DNA of 64,000 nt from Brevundimonas sp. (GTDB lineage Bacteria > Pseudomonadota > Alphaproteobacteria > Caulobacterales > Caulobacteraceae). A model generated the notes under the pieces. That model saw only the letters and a list, made by a program, of their open reading frames with translations, was not told the origin of the DNA and made no database searches. Positions 25,593-35,749 of this stretch are shown here, piece after piece; the stretch's first letter is position 1, and each line of letters starts with the position of its first letter. Position numbers and translations under genes: made by a program. The DNA lies in contig JAPZRF010000008.1 of NCBI GenBank assembly GCA_027531145.1, forward strand, positions 1-64,000, read 5' to 3'.

Positions 25593-25831
25593 GGCTCAAG
25601 GCCGAACTGGCGATGGATCTCGTCGCGCCCCATCGTGTCGAAATCATCCGGCGCGGCGATCTGGCCCTTCATTATGCCAAACCGCTTCACCGGGGCGGGC
25701 TCGGTTGTCACCGCCTCGACCTTGACCAGAGGCTTCCCGGCCTTGGCGATGATGAACGGTCGGCCCTCCAGCGCCTGCTGGATCAAGCGCGACAGGTGGG
25801 TCTTGGCCTGATGGATGTTCACCGTTTCCAT
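25589..25831 (-). CDS. Phd/YefM-type antitoxin
   Basis: An 80-residue protein beginning METVNIHQAKTHLSRLIQQALEGRPFIIAKAGKPLVKVE, the Phd/YefM DNA-binding fold, followed by a tail that should wrap the PIN toxin (IHRQFGLEP). Such antitoxins repress their own operon. A 7-bp perfect inverted repeat lies seven bases upstream of the start and is a good candidate operator. Confidence 0.93.
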   Translation of the reverse strand: METVNIHQAKTHLSRLIQQALEGRPFIIAKAGKPLVKVEAVTTEPAPVKRFGIMKGQIAAPDDFDTMGRDEIHRQFGLEP

Positions 25832-25837
25832 TGAACC

Positions 25838-25856
25838 AGACTAACGGACTTAGTCT
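25838..25856. promoter_or_regulatory. inverted repeat, candidate antitoxin operator
   Basis: AGACTAA-CGGAC-TTAGTCT is a perfect palindrome just upstream of the antitoxin ATG. Phd-family antitoxins bind such repeats cooperatively with their toxins. No other palindrome of this quality is in the gap to pccA. Confidence 0.65.
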
Positions 25857-25903
25857 AGTCGCGCCAGTGGCCGTGCGGGGCCTTCGGAGTCCTTGCTACC
25901 TGC

Positions 25904-27898
25904 TCAGGCGAACTCCACCAGCACGTCGTCGGCGGCGACGCTGTCGCCGTCGCGGACCCTGACGGTCTTGACCACCCCGTCGCGTTCGGCGCGCAGGATG
26001 TTCTGCATCTTCATGGCCTCGATGATGGCCACGGGCTCGCCGGACTTGACCTCCTGGCCCGGCTGAACCGGGATGGAGACGACGAGGCCGGGCATCGGCG
26101 ACTGGATCAGCTTCGAGGTGTCCGCCGCCGCCTTCCCGGGCAGGCGGCCGTAGAGCTCCGCGATCGCCGGGGACAGCACCCGGACCCGGGCGCGGGCGGC
26201 GCGCGAGCGAATCTCGAAGCCGTCGGCGACGCGCTTCACCTCGGCGGTGAAGGGCAGGTCGTCGAGCACGGCGCGGAACTGGGCCAGTCCGGGCCGCCAG
26301 TCGATGACCTCGAGCCGAAGCGGCGTGTCGCGGTCCTCGACCTCCAGCACCATGGCCTCGTCGCTATCGTAGCCGAGGCTGACGCCGACGGCGTCGCGGT
26401 CGATCATCACCGTCCAGTCGGTGCGGTTCGAAGGATCGCCGGCCTGTTCTGCCAGAACCTCGTGCATGGCCATGGCCGCGGCGATCATCTGGTCGCGCTG
26501 GCGCGGCGAGGGCGGCAGACCGTGGAAACCGTCCGGGAACTCGTCGGGGATGTAGCTGGTCGACAGGGCACCCGAGCGGAAGCGCGGCTGGTCCATGACC
26601 GCCGACAGGAAGGGCACATTGTGGCCGAGGCCGGCGACGTGGGTGTCTTCCAGCGCCCGGGCCATGCCGTCGATGGCCGCGTCGCGAGTCTCGCCCCAGG
26701 CGCAGAGCTTCGCGATCATGGGGTCGTAGAACATGCTGATCTCGTCGCCCTCGCGGACGCCGGAGTCACTGCGCACGACATAGTCGCCGTCCGTGCCGGA
26801 CTGCGGACCTTCCTCCGGCTGCTCGTAGCGCACGAGGCGGCCGATCGACGGCAGGAAGCCGCGGTAGGGGTCCTCGGCGTAGATGCGGCTTTCGATGGCC
26901 CAGCCGTTGATCGCCAGCTGGTCCTGGGTGAAGGGCAGGGGCTGGCCCGCCGCCGAGCGGATCATCTGCTCCACGAGATCGACGCCCGTGATCAGCTCGG
27001 TCACCGGATGTTCGACCTGAAGTCGGGTGTTCATCTCGAGAAAGTAGAAGGACTTGTCCTGCCCCGCGACGAACTCGACCGTACCGGCCGAGTCGTAACT
27101 CACGGCTCGCGCAAGGGCCACGGCCTGGGCCCCCATGGCGGCGCGGGTCTCGGGGTCCAGCAGGGGCGACGGTGCCTCCTCGATCACCTTCTGGTTCCGG
27201 CGCTGGATCGAGCACTCGCGCTCGAACAGGTGGACGATGTTGCCGTGCCTGTCACCCAGAACCTGGATCTCGATATGGCGCGGATTGACGATGAACCTCT
27301 CGAGGAACACGCGGTCGTCGCCGAAGGCGTTCAGCGCCTCGGCCTTCACCGCAGCGAAGCCTTCGGCCATGTCGGCGTCCGAATGGGCCACCCGGATGCC
27401 CTTGCCGCCGCCGCCCGCGGACGCCTTGATCATGACCGGATAGCCGATGCCTCGGGCGATCTCGACCGCCTGCTCCGGGGTCTCGATCAGGCCCATGTGG
27501 CCCGGCACCGTGCTGACGCCGGCCTCGGCCGCGAACTTCTTGGAGGTGATCTTGTCACCCATCGAGTCGATCGCCTCCGGGTTCGGGCCGATGAAGGCGA
27601 TCTTCTCGTCCCGCAGGCGGCGGGCGAAGCCGGCGTTCTCGGACAGGAAGCCGAAGCCCGGGTGCACCGCTTCGGCACCGGTCTGCCGGACGGCATCGAC
27701 GATCCGGTCAGCCAGGAGATATGACCGGGCCGCCGGCGCCGGACCGAGCAGGACTGCCTCGTCGGCCATCTCGACCGCCAGCGAGCGGGCGTCCGCCTCG
27801 GAATAGACGGCGACGGTACCGATGCCGAGGCGACGGCAAGTCTTGATGATGCGGACGGCGATCTCGCCACGGTTGGCAATCAGGATTTTGGAGAACAT
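25904..27898 (-). CDS. pccA: propionyl-CoA carboxylase alpha subunit
   Basis: The 664-residue biotin enzyme subunit has a biotin carboxylase domain (1-450: KILIANRGEIAVRIIKT, KASAGGGGKGIRV, FLEMNTRLQVEHPVTE), a PccA-type BT linker (about 450-580, containing VMIDRDAVGVSLGYDS) and a C-terminal biotinyl domain with EAMKMQN, whose Lys carries biotin. It carboxylates biotin for transfer to propionyl-CoA, feeding methylmalonyl-CoA. The BT domain distinguishes it from the MCC subunit at 43292. The beta subunit gene is not adjacent. Confidence 0.88.
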   Translation of the reverse strand: MFSKILIANRGEIAVRIIKTCRRLGIGTVAVYSEADARSLAVEMADEAVLLGPAPAARSYLLADRIVDAVRQTGAEAVHPGFGFLSENAGFARRLRDEKIAFIGPNPEAIDSMGDKITSKKFAAEAGVSTVPGHMGLIETPEQAVEIARGIGYPVMIKASAGGGGKGIRVAHSDADMAEGFAAVKAEALNAFGDDRVFLERFIVNPRHIEIQVLGDRHGNIVHLFERECSIQRRNQKVIEEAPSPLLDPETRAAMGAQAVALARAVSYDSAGTVEFVAGQDKSFYFLEMNTRLQVEHPVTELITGVDLVEQMIRSAAGQPLPFTQDQLAINGWAIESRIYAEDPYRGFLPSIGRLVRYEQPEEGPQSGTDGDYVVRSDSGVREGDEISMFYDPMIAKLCAWGETRDAAIDGMARALEDTHVAGLGHNVPFLSAVMDQPRFRSGALSTSYIPDEFPDGFHGLPPSPRQRDQMIAAAMAMHEVLAEQAGDPSNRTDWTVMIDRDAVGVSLGYDSDEAMVLEVEDRDTPLRLEVIDWRPGLAQFRAVLDDLPFTAEVKRVADGFEIRSRAARARVRVLSPAIAELYGRLPGKAAADTSKLIQSPMPGLVVSIPVQPGQEVKSGEPVAIIEAMKMQNILRAERDGVVKTVRVRDGDSVAADDVLVEFA

Positions 27899-28139
27899 GC
27901 TTCCGGGCGGTCCCTGGGGCTGGTGCCTGCGCGGCTCTTTCGGCGTCCGCCCCGCTTAGGCCGGGCGGCGGGCGGAGTAAACGGCCCGGCGACTGCTCGC
28001 CCGGCGGGGGAGCGGGGTAGTCTGGCCTGCGGCGTGAGGGCAGGACTGTCGCGGCCCCGTCGCAGGCGCTTGGCAAGAGCGGGGCCGATAGGGTTTAACA
28101 CCACCTGTCCCCGACCCGACGTCCCTCCGGAGTGTTCCC

Positions 28140-29612
28140 ATGATCCGCGCGCTCGCCGCTTCCGCCGCCTTACTGGCCCTCACCGCCGCCGCGGCTCCGG
28201 CGGTCGCCCAGGACTGGCGGGCGCTCGCCGCCCAGGACCTCGCCGCCGCCCGCGAGGAGCTGAAGGCCAATCACCCCGCAGCGGTGGTCCCCGGGCCCGG
28301 CGACGCTTTCCGCGCGTGGGTTGACGCGGGCCATGACCTGATCGCGGCCGAGCTCGGCCGCGTGCGGGGCGCGCGCGACTATTACTATGTGCTTCAGGGC
28401 TATGCGGGCGGATTCCGCGACAATAACATCCGGCTGAACCCTTCCTACGAGCCGCTTCCGGCCTGGTTCGCCGCGGGCACGCCGAACTTCGCCACGGCCT
28501 GGCGCGATGGCGGCTACGTCGTTTCCTGGGTGAAGCCGGGCGTGCGCGGCCTACCGCCGCTGGGCGCGCGCGTCGTGTCCTGCGACGACACGCCGGTCGA
28601 ACAGCTGGCGCAGAGCCGCCTTGATCGCTGGGAAGGCAACCTGCAACTGGAGTCGGAGCGGGTCCGCACCGCGCCCTATCTCCTGTGGGACCGCGACAAC
28701 AGTTTCTCGCCGGGCCTGCCGCGCCAGTGCCGCTTCCAGGTCGGCCGCGGTCAGCGTAACTTCGTCCTGACGACCGCCTTCACCTCCGAGGAGGATCGTC
28801 GCGCGGCCTGGAGTGCCTCGGTCTTCACTCCGGCCACGCCGCTGTCGGTTGAGACGGTCGACGGCCGCAGCTGGATCCGCGTGCACACGCTGGAGCCGAA
28901 CGCCGACTGGCGTGGCTTCTACGCGACGGTCGAGGCGCAACGTGCGGCGCTGCAGGGCCCGGCGGGTCTGGTCATTGACCTGCGCGGGGCCTCGGGTCTG
29001 GACGCCGAGGCAGCGCGTCGCGGCTATGGCCTGGCCAACCGTCTCTGGACGGTGGACTTCACCGCCCCCCGTCAGCCGGAGGCCGGGTCCATCGTCTATC
29101 GCGCTACCCCGGGTAATCGTGACTGGTACGCTCGCGCACTGGCCCGCATGGAGGCGGACCCGCTGTTCGTGTCGGAGTCGATGCCGGTGATCGAGCAGAC
29201 CCGGGCCATCGTCGCCGCCTTCGACGCCGCGATCGCCGCCGGCCAGGCCAGCTTCACCCTGCCGGGCCGTCCGGCGGTGACCGACTCGGGTGCAGCCAAC
29301 CCGGTGCAGGGGCGCGTGGTGGTGCTGATCGACGGCGGCTGCACCGGCGGCTGCCTCGACGTGCTGGACCTGCTGACCAACCTGCCGAACGTGACGCTGG
29401 CCGGCGCGCCGACCGGGGCGGACTCGATCTTCATCGAGGCCACCGACCTGCGCCTGCCGTCGAACTACGGCGACCTCAGCTATGGGCACAAGGCCTGGGC
29501 CACCCGCGAGCGGGGCCACAACGTCCCCTACACGCCGCAGGCAACCTACAGCGGCTACCCGGCCGACGAGGCTGCCGTCCGGGCCTGGGTCAGCAGCCTG
29601 TTCGCCGGCTGA
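28140..29612 (+). CDS. secreted S41-like protein, probably non-catalytic
   Basis: A 490-residue protein with signal peptide MIRALAASAALLALTAAAAPAVAQ. The C-terminal half resembles the tail-specific protease fold (LVIDLRGASGLDAEAARRGYGLAN ... RVVVLIDGGCTGGCLDVLDLL ... GAPTGADSIF). Where S41 enzymes have the nucleophile Ser after DGG-x-A/S-S-A, it reads DGGCTGGC, so the Ser is missing and two cysteines are present. It may be an inactive relative or use another residue. It is divergent from pccA. Confidence 0.65.
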   Translation: MIRALAASAALLALTAAAAPAVAQDWRALAAQDLAAAREELKANHPAAVVPGPGDAFRAWVDAGHDLIAAELGRVRGARDYYYVLQGYAGGFRDNNIRLNPSYEPLPAWFAAGTPNFATAWRDGGYVVSWVKPGVRGLPPLGARVVSCDDTPVEQLAQSRLDRWEGNLQLESERVRTAPYLLWDRDNSFSPGLPRQCRFQVGRGQRNFVLTTAFTSEEDRRAAWSASVFTPATPLSVETVDGRSWIRVHTLEPNADWRGFYATVEAQRAALQGPAGLVIDLRGASGLDAEAARRGYGLANRLWTVDFTAPRQPEAGSIVYRATPGNRDWYARALARMEADPLFVSESMPVIEQTRAIVAAFDAAIAAGQASFTLPGRPAVTDSGAANPVQGRVVVLIDGGCTGGCLDVLDLLTNLPNVTLAGAPTGADSIFIEATDLRLPSNYGDLSYGHKAWATRERGHNVPYTPQATYSGYPADEAAVRAWVSSLFAG

Positions 29613-29621
29613 CGCGACCGG

Positions 29622-29651
29622 CTCTCCCTCCCCCGCTGCGGGGAGGGAGAG
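29622..29651. repeat. perfect 12-bp inverted repeat
   Basis: CTCTCCCTCCCC and GGGGAGGGAGAG flank a 6-base loop directly after the S41-like gene. There is no T-run, so it looks more like a dispersed intergenic hairpin than a canonical terminator. Confidence 0.7.
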
Positions 29652-29688
29652 GTCTGGCGCAAACGGGGGGAGACCCCACATTCCGGCC

Positions 29689-30171
29689 ATGTCCGACCCC
29701 ACCCTTCGCTCCGCCGCCGGCTATGATCTGACGCCCCCCGGTGAGGGCCAACGCGTGGCGCTGGAGGCGGACCTCGACGCCGAGGAACATCGCGTTCTTC
29801 TGGCCCACGGCACCGAGGCCCCGTTCTGCGGCAGTCTTCTCGACGAGACACGCGCGGGCGTCTTCTGTTGCCGACTTTGCGGCCTGCCCCTTTTCCGGGC
29901 CGGCACCAAGTTCGAGAGCGGTACCGGCTGGCCCAGCTTTCACGCTCCGATTGACGAGGCCCATGTGCGCGCCGTGCGCGACACTTCCTACGGTATGGTG
30001 CGGGTCGAGACGCGCTGCGCCCGCTGCGACAGCCACCAGGGCCATGTCTTCCCCGATGGCCCGCCGCCGACCGGCCTGCGCTATTGCATCAATTCGGTGG
30101 CGCTGAGCTTCACCCCGATGGGACGGCCCCTGCCGGACCCCCTGCAACGGGGCGACGGGCTTGCCCGATGA
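29689..30171 (+). CDS. msrB: peptide-methionine (R)-S-oxide reductase MsrB
   Basis: The 160-residue repair enzyme reduces methionine-R-sulfoxide. Zinc ligands sit in CCRLCGLPLF and RCARCDSHQGHVF, the substrate loop is FESGTGWPSF, and the catalytic Cys133 is in RYCINSVALSF. I start at the ATG at 29689; the track frame reaches back into the preceding gene. It has about 20 extra N-terminal residues and is otherwise of usual length. Confidence 0.93.
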   Translation: MSDPTLRSAAGYDLTPPGEGQRVALEADLDAEEHRVLLAHGTEAPFCGSLLDETRAGVFCCRLCGLPLFRAGTKFESGTGWPSFHAPIDEAHVRAVRDTSYGMVRVETRCARCDSHQGHVFPDGPPPTGLRYCINSVALSFTPMGRPLPDPLQRGDGLAR

Positions 30172-30215
30172 TGGTCGCAATGGCAGGCGAGGGTGATCGG
30201 GTGTAGGAGAGCTGC

Positions 30216-30689
30216 ATGAGCCCGTTGATCGCCGCGCTTGCCCTTCTGGCCGCCGACCCCGACGGGATCGTCGCCACTGCGTCGCCGGACGCGCGGATGG
30301 CCGCAGCCGTGGCCGCCGGCGAGGTGCCGATCGTCATGGACCAGACCCCTTTGCTTCGCGCCGGGACCGAGCTGACCACCGACCAGCAGATCGACCTGTT
30401 CCTCGCCCCCGCCCGAGCGGCCGACGCGGCGCGCGACGAAGAGCGGCGCGACCTGCGGGGGCCTCCGTTCGGATGGGTCGATGACGGGCACACGCGCGGC
30501 GAGGTCAATGTCGCGGTCGGCAGCCACGGCTACACCAGCTACGGCGGCATGATTTCGATGCCGCTGGGAGAGAGCGGCCGCCTGACCCTGCGCTACCAGG
30601 AGAGCGACGGCGGACGGTTCCCTGGCTTATGGGGTTTGCATCCCGGCGTCGGCCGCGCTCCGCTGGGTCTGGCCCCGCCGCTCTACTGA
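30216..30689 (+). CDS. hypothetical protein
   Basis: A 157-residue protein with a short hydrophobic N-terminus (MSPLIAALALLAADPDG) that could be a weak signal peptide. The middle has TTDQQIDLFLAPARAADAARDEERRD and the end is Gly/Pro-rich (GGMISMPLGESGRLTLRYQESDGGRFPG). It follows msrB by 44 bases on the same strand and may share its transcript. I do not recognise the family. Confidence 0.6.
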   Translation: MSPLIAALALLAADPDGIVATASPDARMAAAVAAGEVPIVMDQTPLLRAGTELTTDQQIDLFLAPARAADAARDEERRDLRGPPFGWVDDGHTRGEVNVAVGSHGYTSYGGMISMPLGESGRLTLRYQESDGGRFPGLWGLHPGVGRAPLGLAPPLY

Positions 30690-30793
30690 GCGCGGAACAG
30701 CCGTCCGGCCGCATCGGACGCGCGGGTGCTCCTGTTTTTCGAAGTTCCGACCCGCCCTCGCGGGCTATGGGAAGCGCGAGAGCGGAGCTCAGA

Positions 30794-30868
<75 letters not shown>

Positions 30869-30886
30869 CCGATCTGAGGAAGCGGC

Positions 30887-30915
30887 CGTATAGCCAATGG
30901 AACCGGGCGGGGCAA
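30887..30915 (-). promoter_or_regulatory. candidate promoter of tRNA-Thr
   Basis: On the minus strand TTGCCC and TATACG are separated by 17 bases, and the -10 ends 18 bases before the mature tRNA 5' end. This fits a housekeeping sigma-70 promoter with a short leader. Confidence 0.5.
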
Positions 30916-30986
30916 ACGCAAAAATGAGCCCGGCGCACTTCAATTGCGCGCTTGATCGGTCCGGGCATCCGGGGCTTCTGCCGGAC

Positions 30987-31154
30987 ATGGTCGATGACAC
31001 TTCCTCCAGGGATCAGGCCCGCGACGACGCCTCGCCGGAGGCCCGGGCGAAGGCCGAGCGGGCGGCGCGGCTGGCGGCCACGCTGCGCGCCAACCTCCGC
31101 CGGCGCAAGGCCCCACGGCCATCGCCCGGCGGCGACAGCGACCCGGAAACCTGA
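30987..31154 (+). CDS. small basic hypothetical protein upstream of murA
   Basis: A 55-residue frame from the ATG at 30987 ([14 protein letters not shown]) with a basic helix [26 protein letters not shown]. Small Arg-rich proteins with an RLAAxLRxNLRRRKA stretch recur in alphaproteobacteria, as I recall, though without a known role. The track version starts 30 residues earlier without a ribosome-binding site. It is 86 bases before murA. Confidence 0.55.
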   Translation: MVDDTSSRDQARDDASPEARAKAERAARLAATLRANLRRRKAPRPSPGGDSDPET

Positions 31155-31240
31155 AGTCAGCCGCGACCCTTTGGCGCCTGCCCCGCGGCGCGCTAAAGAC
31201 GGTGCCCGTCGCGCCGTCGCGCGGCCCAGACAGAGACTCC

Positions 31241-32510
<1,270 letters not shown>

Positions 32511-32521
<11 letters not shown>

Positions 32522-32999
32522 GGTCGGGACGGTGACTGAGGGGATGCCGAAGGGGGCGTCCGAGCCCCTGCGGCTGCTAGCCCTCGACGCCGACGACCTG
32601 CAGATCATGTCGGCGGCGCTGCAGGACGCCATCGTTCACCCCGCCGACATCATCTGGGATCAGCGCGCCCGCACCCTGACCATCGAGCTCAGTCGCTTCT
32701 GCTGGGAGTGCGGCGGCACCCGGGTGCGCGCCGCCATGCAGTTCGGCGACGTGCAGCGGGTCCAGAGCCGCCGCCTGCCGCGAGGTGAGGGCGTGCCGCT
32801 GGAACTGCTGGCCATGGACTTCATGCCCGGTGCAGCGCCCGGGGGGGAGGTGGTGCTGATGTTCGCGGCTGGCGGCGACCTTCGCGTCGAGGTCGAGTGT
32901 CTCGACGCGGTGGTCAGCGACCTGTCGGCGCGCTGGCCGGCCCGGGCTGCCCCGGTCCATCCGCTTGATGACGCCTCGGGACAGGATGAGGGCGCGTGA
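32511..32999 (+). CDS. DUF2948 family protein
   Basis: A 162-residue protein matching DUF2948 ([47 protein letters not shown]). It overlaps the murA end by 11 bases with GGAGAGG before its ATG, and its own end overlaps the UPF0262 start by four bases. The gene is regularly found next to murA in alphaproteobacteria, as I recall, often followed by hisD, which is absent here. Function unknown. Confidence 0.85.
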
Positions 33000-33466
33000 C
33001 TGTCCAGGCCCACCGCCTCGCCTCGGTCGAGCTGGACGCTGCGACGCTGCCGGCGGCCAGCGCGGAGATCGAGCACGAGCGCCGCGTCGCCATCTTCGAC
33101 CTCGTCGAGAAGAACCACTTCGTCCCGGCAGGCGGCAACGAGGGGCCCTATGCCCTGAAGCTGAGCCTGCAGGACAGCCGGCTGGTGTTCGACCTTACCG
33201 CCCCCGGCTTCAGCCGCGCCCACGCCCTCTCGCTCACGCCCTTGAAGAAGGTGGTGCGGGACTACATCGCCATCTGCGACAGCTACTACGAGGCGCTGCG
33301 CGGTTCATCTCCGAGCCAGATCGAGGCTGTCGACATGGGCCGGCGCGGGCTGCACAACGAGGGGGCCGAACTCCTGCGCGAGCGGCTCGCCGGCAAGATC
33401 GAGGTGGACCACGAGACCGGCCGCCGCCTGTTCACCCTCGTCACCGCGCTCCACCGCCGCGGCTGA
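32996..33466 (+). CDS. UPF0262 family protein
   Basis: A 156-residue protein matching UPF0262: [59 protein letters not shown] and the closing [14 protein letters not shown]. The GTG start overlaps the DUF2948 stop. It is part of the murA-infA block. No biochemical function is known. Confidence 0.88.
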   Translation: MTVQAHRLASVELDAATLPAASAEIEHERRVAIFDLVEKNHFVPAGGNEGPYALKLSLQDSRLVFDLTAPGFSRAHALSLTPLKKVVRDYIAICDSYYEALRGSSPSQIEAVDMGRRGLHNEGAELLRERLAGKIEVDHETGRRLFTLVTALHRRG

Positions 33467-33569
33467 TGGGTCGACGACGCCCCTGTTTTGGTGCATAGGG
33501 CCGCCCCTTGGGAGGTCGCGCTTCGCCCGCGCGGCCCGGTCTGTCGTAACCCCGGGCGAGAGAGACCGC

Positions 33570-33788
33570 ATGGCGAAGGAAGAACTGCTCGAGTTTCCCG
33601 GCGTCGTCAGCGAGCTGCTGCCGAACGCGACGTTTCGGGTAACCCTCGAGAACGACCACGAGATTATCGCCCACACCGCCGGCAAGATGCGCAAGAACCG
33701 CATCCGCGTGCTGGCCGGGGACAAGGTCCTGGTCGAGATGACGCCCTACGACCTGACCAAGGGTCGCATCACCTATCGCTTCAAGTAA
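33570..33788 (+). CDS. infA: translation initiation factor IF-1
   Basis: The 72-residue product is a canonical IF-1: [70 protein letters not shown]. It binds the 30S A site during initiation. It has normal length and a GAGAGA site upstream. It follows UPF0262 by about 100 bases and precedes maf by 13. Confidence 0.98.
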   Translation: MAKEELLEFPGVVSELLPNATFRVTLENDHEIIAHTAGKMRKNRIRVLAGDKVLVEMTPYDLTKGRITYRFK

Positions 33789-33801
33789 GGGCGGGCCGCC
33801 C

Positions 33802-34395
33802 ATGACGGGCGACCGCCCCTTTCACCGGCCAGAGCTGATTCTCGCTTCGGCCAGTCCGCGCCGGCGCGGACTGCTGGCCCAGGTCGGGATCGCGCCCGAC
33901 CTCGTCCTCCCGGCCAACATCGACGAGACGCCGCTGGCCGCCGAGCCGCCGGCGAGGCTGGCCGCACGCCTAGCCTCGACCAAGGCGGCTGCGCTGGCCG
34001 TGGACCATCCGGACGCCATCATTCTCGCCGCCGACACCGTGGTGTCGCTGGGCCGACGCCTGCTTGAAAAGCCGGCGGATGCGGAGGAGGCAGCCGCCTT
34101 CCTGCGCCTGTTGTCCGGCCGGAATCACCGGGTGCATACGGCGGTGGCCGTGGCCCGTGGCGAGCGTCGGGCCGGCCGCACGGTAGAGACCCGGGTCAGC
34201 TTCAAGGTCCTTTCGCCCGATGAGATCGCCGCCTATGTCGACAGCGGCGACTGGCGCGGCAAGGCCGGGGGCTATGGCATCCAGGGCCCGGCCGGCGCGT
34301 TCGTGCGCCGAATCGTCGGCAGTCACCCGGCGGTGATGGGCCTGCCGCTTTACGAGACCCTGGCCCTGCTGCGGGGCGTGGGCTGGCGACCGTGA
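33802..34395 (+). CDS. maf: Maf-family nucleotide pyrophosphatase
   Basis: The 197-residue enzyme hydrolyses non-canonical or dTTP/UTP nucleotides. Signatures are LILASASPRRRGLLAQVGI, ILAADTVVSLGRRLLEKPAD, and GDWRGKAGGYGIQGPAGAFVRRIVGSHPAVMGLPLYET. It overlaps the RNase G-like gene by four bases (GTGA). The GKAGGYGIQG segment is the YhdE-type. Confidence 0.93.
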   Translation: MTGDRPFHRPELILASASPRRRGLLAQVGIAPDLVLPANIDETPLAAEPPARLAARLASTKAAALAVDHPDAIILAADTVVSLGRRLLEKPADAEEAAAFLRLLSGRNHRVHTAVAVARGERRAGRTVETRVSFKVLSPDEIAAYVDSGDWRGKAGGYGIQGPAGAFVRRIVGSHPAVMGLPLYETLALLRGVGWRP

Positions 34396-35405
34396 GCCGG
34401 GTTGAGCTGTTCCTCGACGACACCCCGGGCGAGACGCGCGGCGTTATGGTGCGCGACGGGCGGTTCGAGCGGCTGGTGATCCAGCGCGAGGACGATCCGC
34501 CGCACCTGCGGCTCGGCGCCGTCAGCGTTGGCCGGATCAGCGAGGTCAGCCCCGGCCTGCGCGGGGCCTTTGTCGAATTGCCCCAAGGCGCAGTCGGCTT
34601 CCTGCCGCAGGGCGGCGGGGCCTCGCCCCGGGTCGGCGACCGTATCGAGGCCGAGGTGCTGGCGGAACCACGCCGGGGCAAGGGTGTCACCCTGCGGGGC
34701 CGCGGGGCAGGGGAGGGCGTCCCCCGTCTGCTGGTGCCCGGCCCGGACGTCGCCGCGGTTCTGCGGACCTGGGCCTCCGGGGTGCCGATCGAGACTGGCA
34801 AGGCGGCCATCGTGGCCGGCGAAGCGGCGTTGGAGGCGGCGCTGGCGGAGACGGTGCGTCGACCCGACCTTGGGCTGGACATCGCCGTACAGCGCACCCG
34901 CGCGCTGGTCGCCGTCGACATCGACCACGCCCCGCCGCCTGGCCACGATCCCCGCGTCGCCCGGGAACGCGCCAATCGCGACGGTCTCGCCGAGGCGGCG
35001 CGGCTGATCCGGCTGAAGAGCTGGGGCGGCCTTGTGGCCGTCGATCTGGTCGGCGGCCGGCTCAATCCCGCGACGGTCGAGGCGGCGGCACGCGCCGCCT
35101 TTGACGGCGACGGTGCCGTGCCCGGCCCTCTCAGTCGCTTTGGCCTTCTGCAGCTGAGCCTGCCTTGGGGTCGGACCCCGATCGAGGAACGCGCCCAGTC
35201 GGACCTCGCGGCACGGGCGCTGGAGATCGTGCGCCGGCTGCGTCACCGCCTGCTTGAGGATACGGCCACGCCAGTCCACGTCATGGCCTGTGCGCCGGAC
35301 GAGGCGGCGCAGGCCGCGGCGGGCGTGGCGCGGCTCGGCCCGCGAGCGGCGCTGCGCCCTGACCCGGCCATCGCGCCGGGTCAGGCGGGTTTTGAAGAGA
35401 GGTGA
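34392..35405 (+). CDS. short ribonuclease E/G-family protein
   Basis: A 337-residue protein with an S1-like region (VGRISEVSPGLRGAFVELPQGAVGFLPQ) and a shortened RNase E/G catalytic region (ALVAVDIDHAPPP, LIRLKSWGGLVAVDLVGG, LLQLSLPWGRTPIEE). The usual zinc link and some of the DNase-I-like metal ligands are hard to place, so activity is uncertain. The GTG start overlaps maf. It sits before yacG in the conserved infA-maf-rng-yacG order. Confidence 0.8.
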   Translation: MSRVELFLDDTPGETRGVMVRDGRFERLVIQREDDPPHLRLGAVSVGRISEVSPGLRGAFVELPQGAVGFLPQGGGASPRVGDRIEAEVLAEPRRGKGVTLRGRGAGEGVPRLLVPGPDVAAVLRTWASGVPIETGKAAIVAGEAALEAALAETVRRPDLGLDIAVQRTRALVAVDIDHAPPPGHDPRVARERANRDGLAEAARLIRLKSWGGLVAVDLVGGRLNPATVEAAARAAFDGDGAVPGPLSRFGLLQLSLPWGRTPIEERAQSDLAARALEIVRRLRHRLLEDTATPVHVMACAPDEAAQAAAGVARLGPRAALRPDPAIAPGQAGFEER

Positions 35406-35407
35406 CC

Positions 35408-35569
35408 ATGGCGACCTGTCCGATCTGCACTATGGCTCCCGCCAGCCCCGGTTACCGTCCCTTCTGCTCGCGGCGCTGCGCCGATCTGGACCTGCAGCGC
35501 TGGTTTACGGGCGCGTACCGTATCCCTTTACCCGAGGATGAGACGCCCCCCGACGTCGACGACCGGTGA
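35408..35569 (+). CDS. yacG: DNA gyrase inhibitor YacG
   Basis: A 53-residue zinc protein too short for the ORF track: MATCPICTMAPASPGYRPFCSRRCADLDLQRWFTGAYRIP. The four zinc ligands are CPIC and CSRRC, and DLDLQRWF is the family hallmark. It binds GyrB and blocks DNA binding. Its ATG lies two bases after the RNase G-like stop. Confidence 0.95.
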   Translation: MATCPICTMAPASPGYRPFCSRRCADLDLQRWFTGAYRIPLPEDETPPDVDDR

Positions 35570-35619
35570 CGCGAAACGGTCGTCCGGTCGGTGCCTGAAA
35601 CCGATCGGGCGCTAACCGC

Positions 35620-35648
35620 TGGACAGGCCTTTTTGCCTCGCCTATAGA
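35620..35648 (+). promoter_or_regulatory. sigma-70 promoter of tRNA-Phe
   Basis: TGGACA and TATAGA separated by exactly 17 bases, with the tRNA 5' end 26 bases after the -10. Near-consensus for a stable RNA promoter. Confidence 0.7.
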
Positions 35649-35673
35649 CCCGCTCCCGATCGGTCCGGAGCGG

Positions 35674-35749
35674 GCCTGGGTAGCTCAGTTGGTAGAGCAG
35701 CGGATTGAAAATCCGCGTGTCGGTGGTTCGAATCCGCCCCCAGGCACCA
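35674..35749 (+). tRNA. tRNA-Phe (anticodon GAA)
   Basis: GCCTGGGTAGCTCAGTTGG at the 5' end, anticodon arm GCGGATTGAAAATCCGC with GAA, T-loop GGTTCGAATCC, and 3' CCCAGGCACCA with encoded CCA. It is 76 bases long with all arms pairing. Confidence 0.97.

Noticed and set aside
26462-27724. 420-residue plus-strand ORF
   Set aside because: Antisense to pccA with no recognisable domain.
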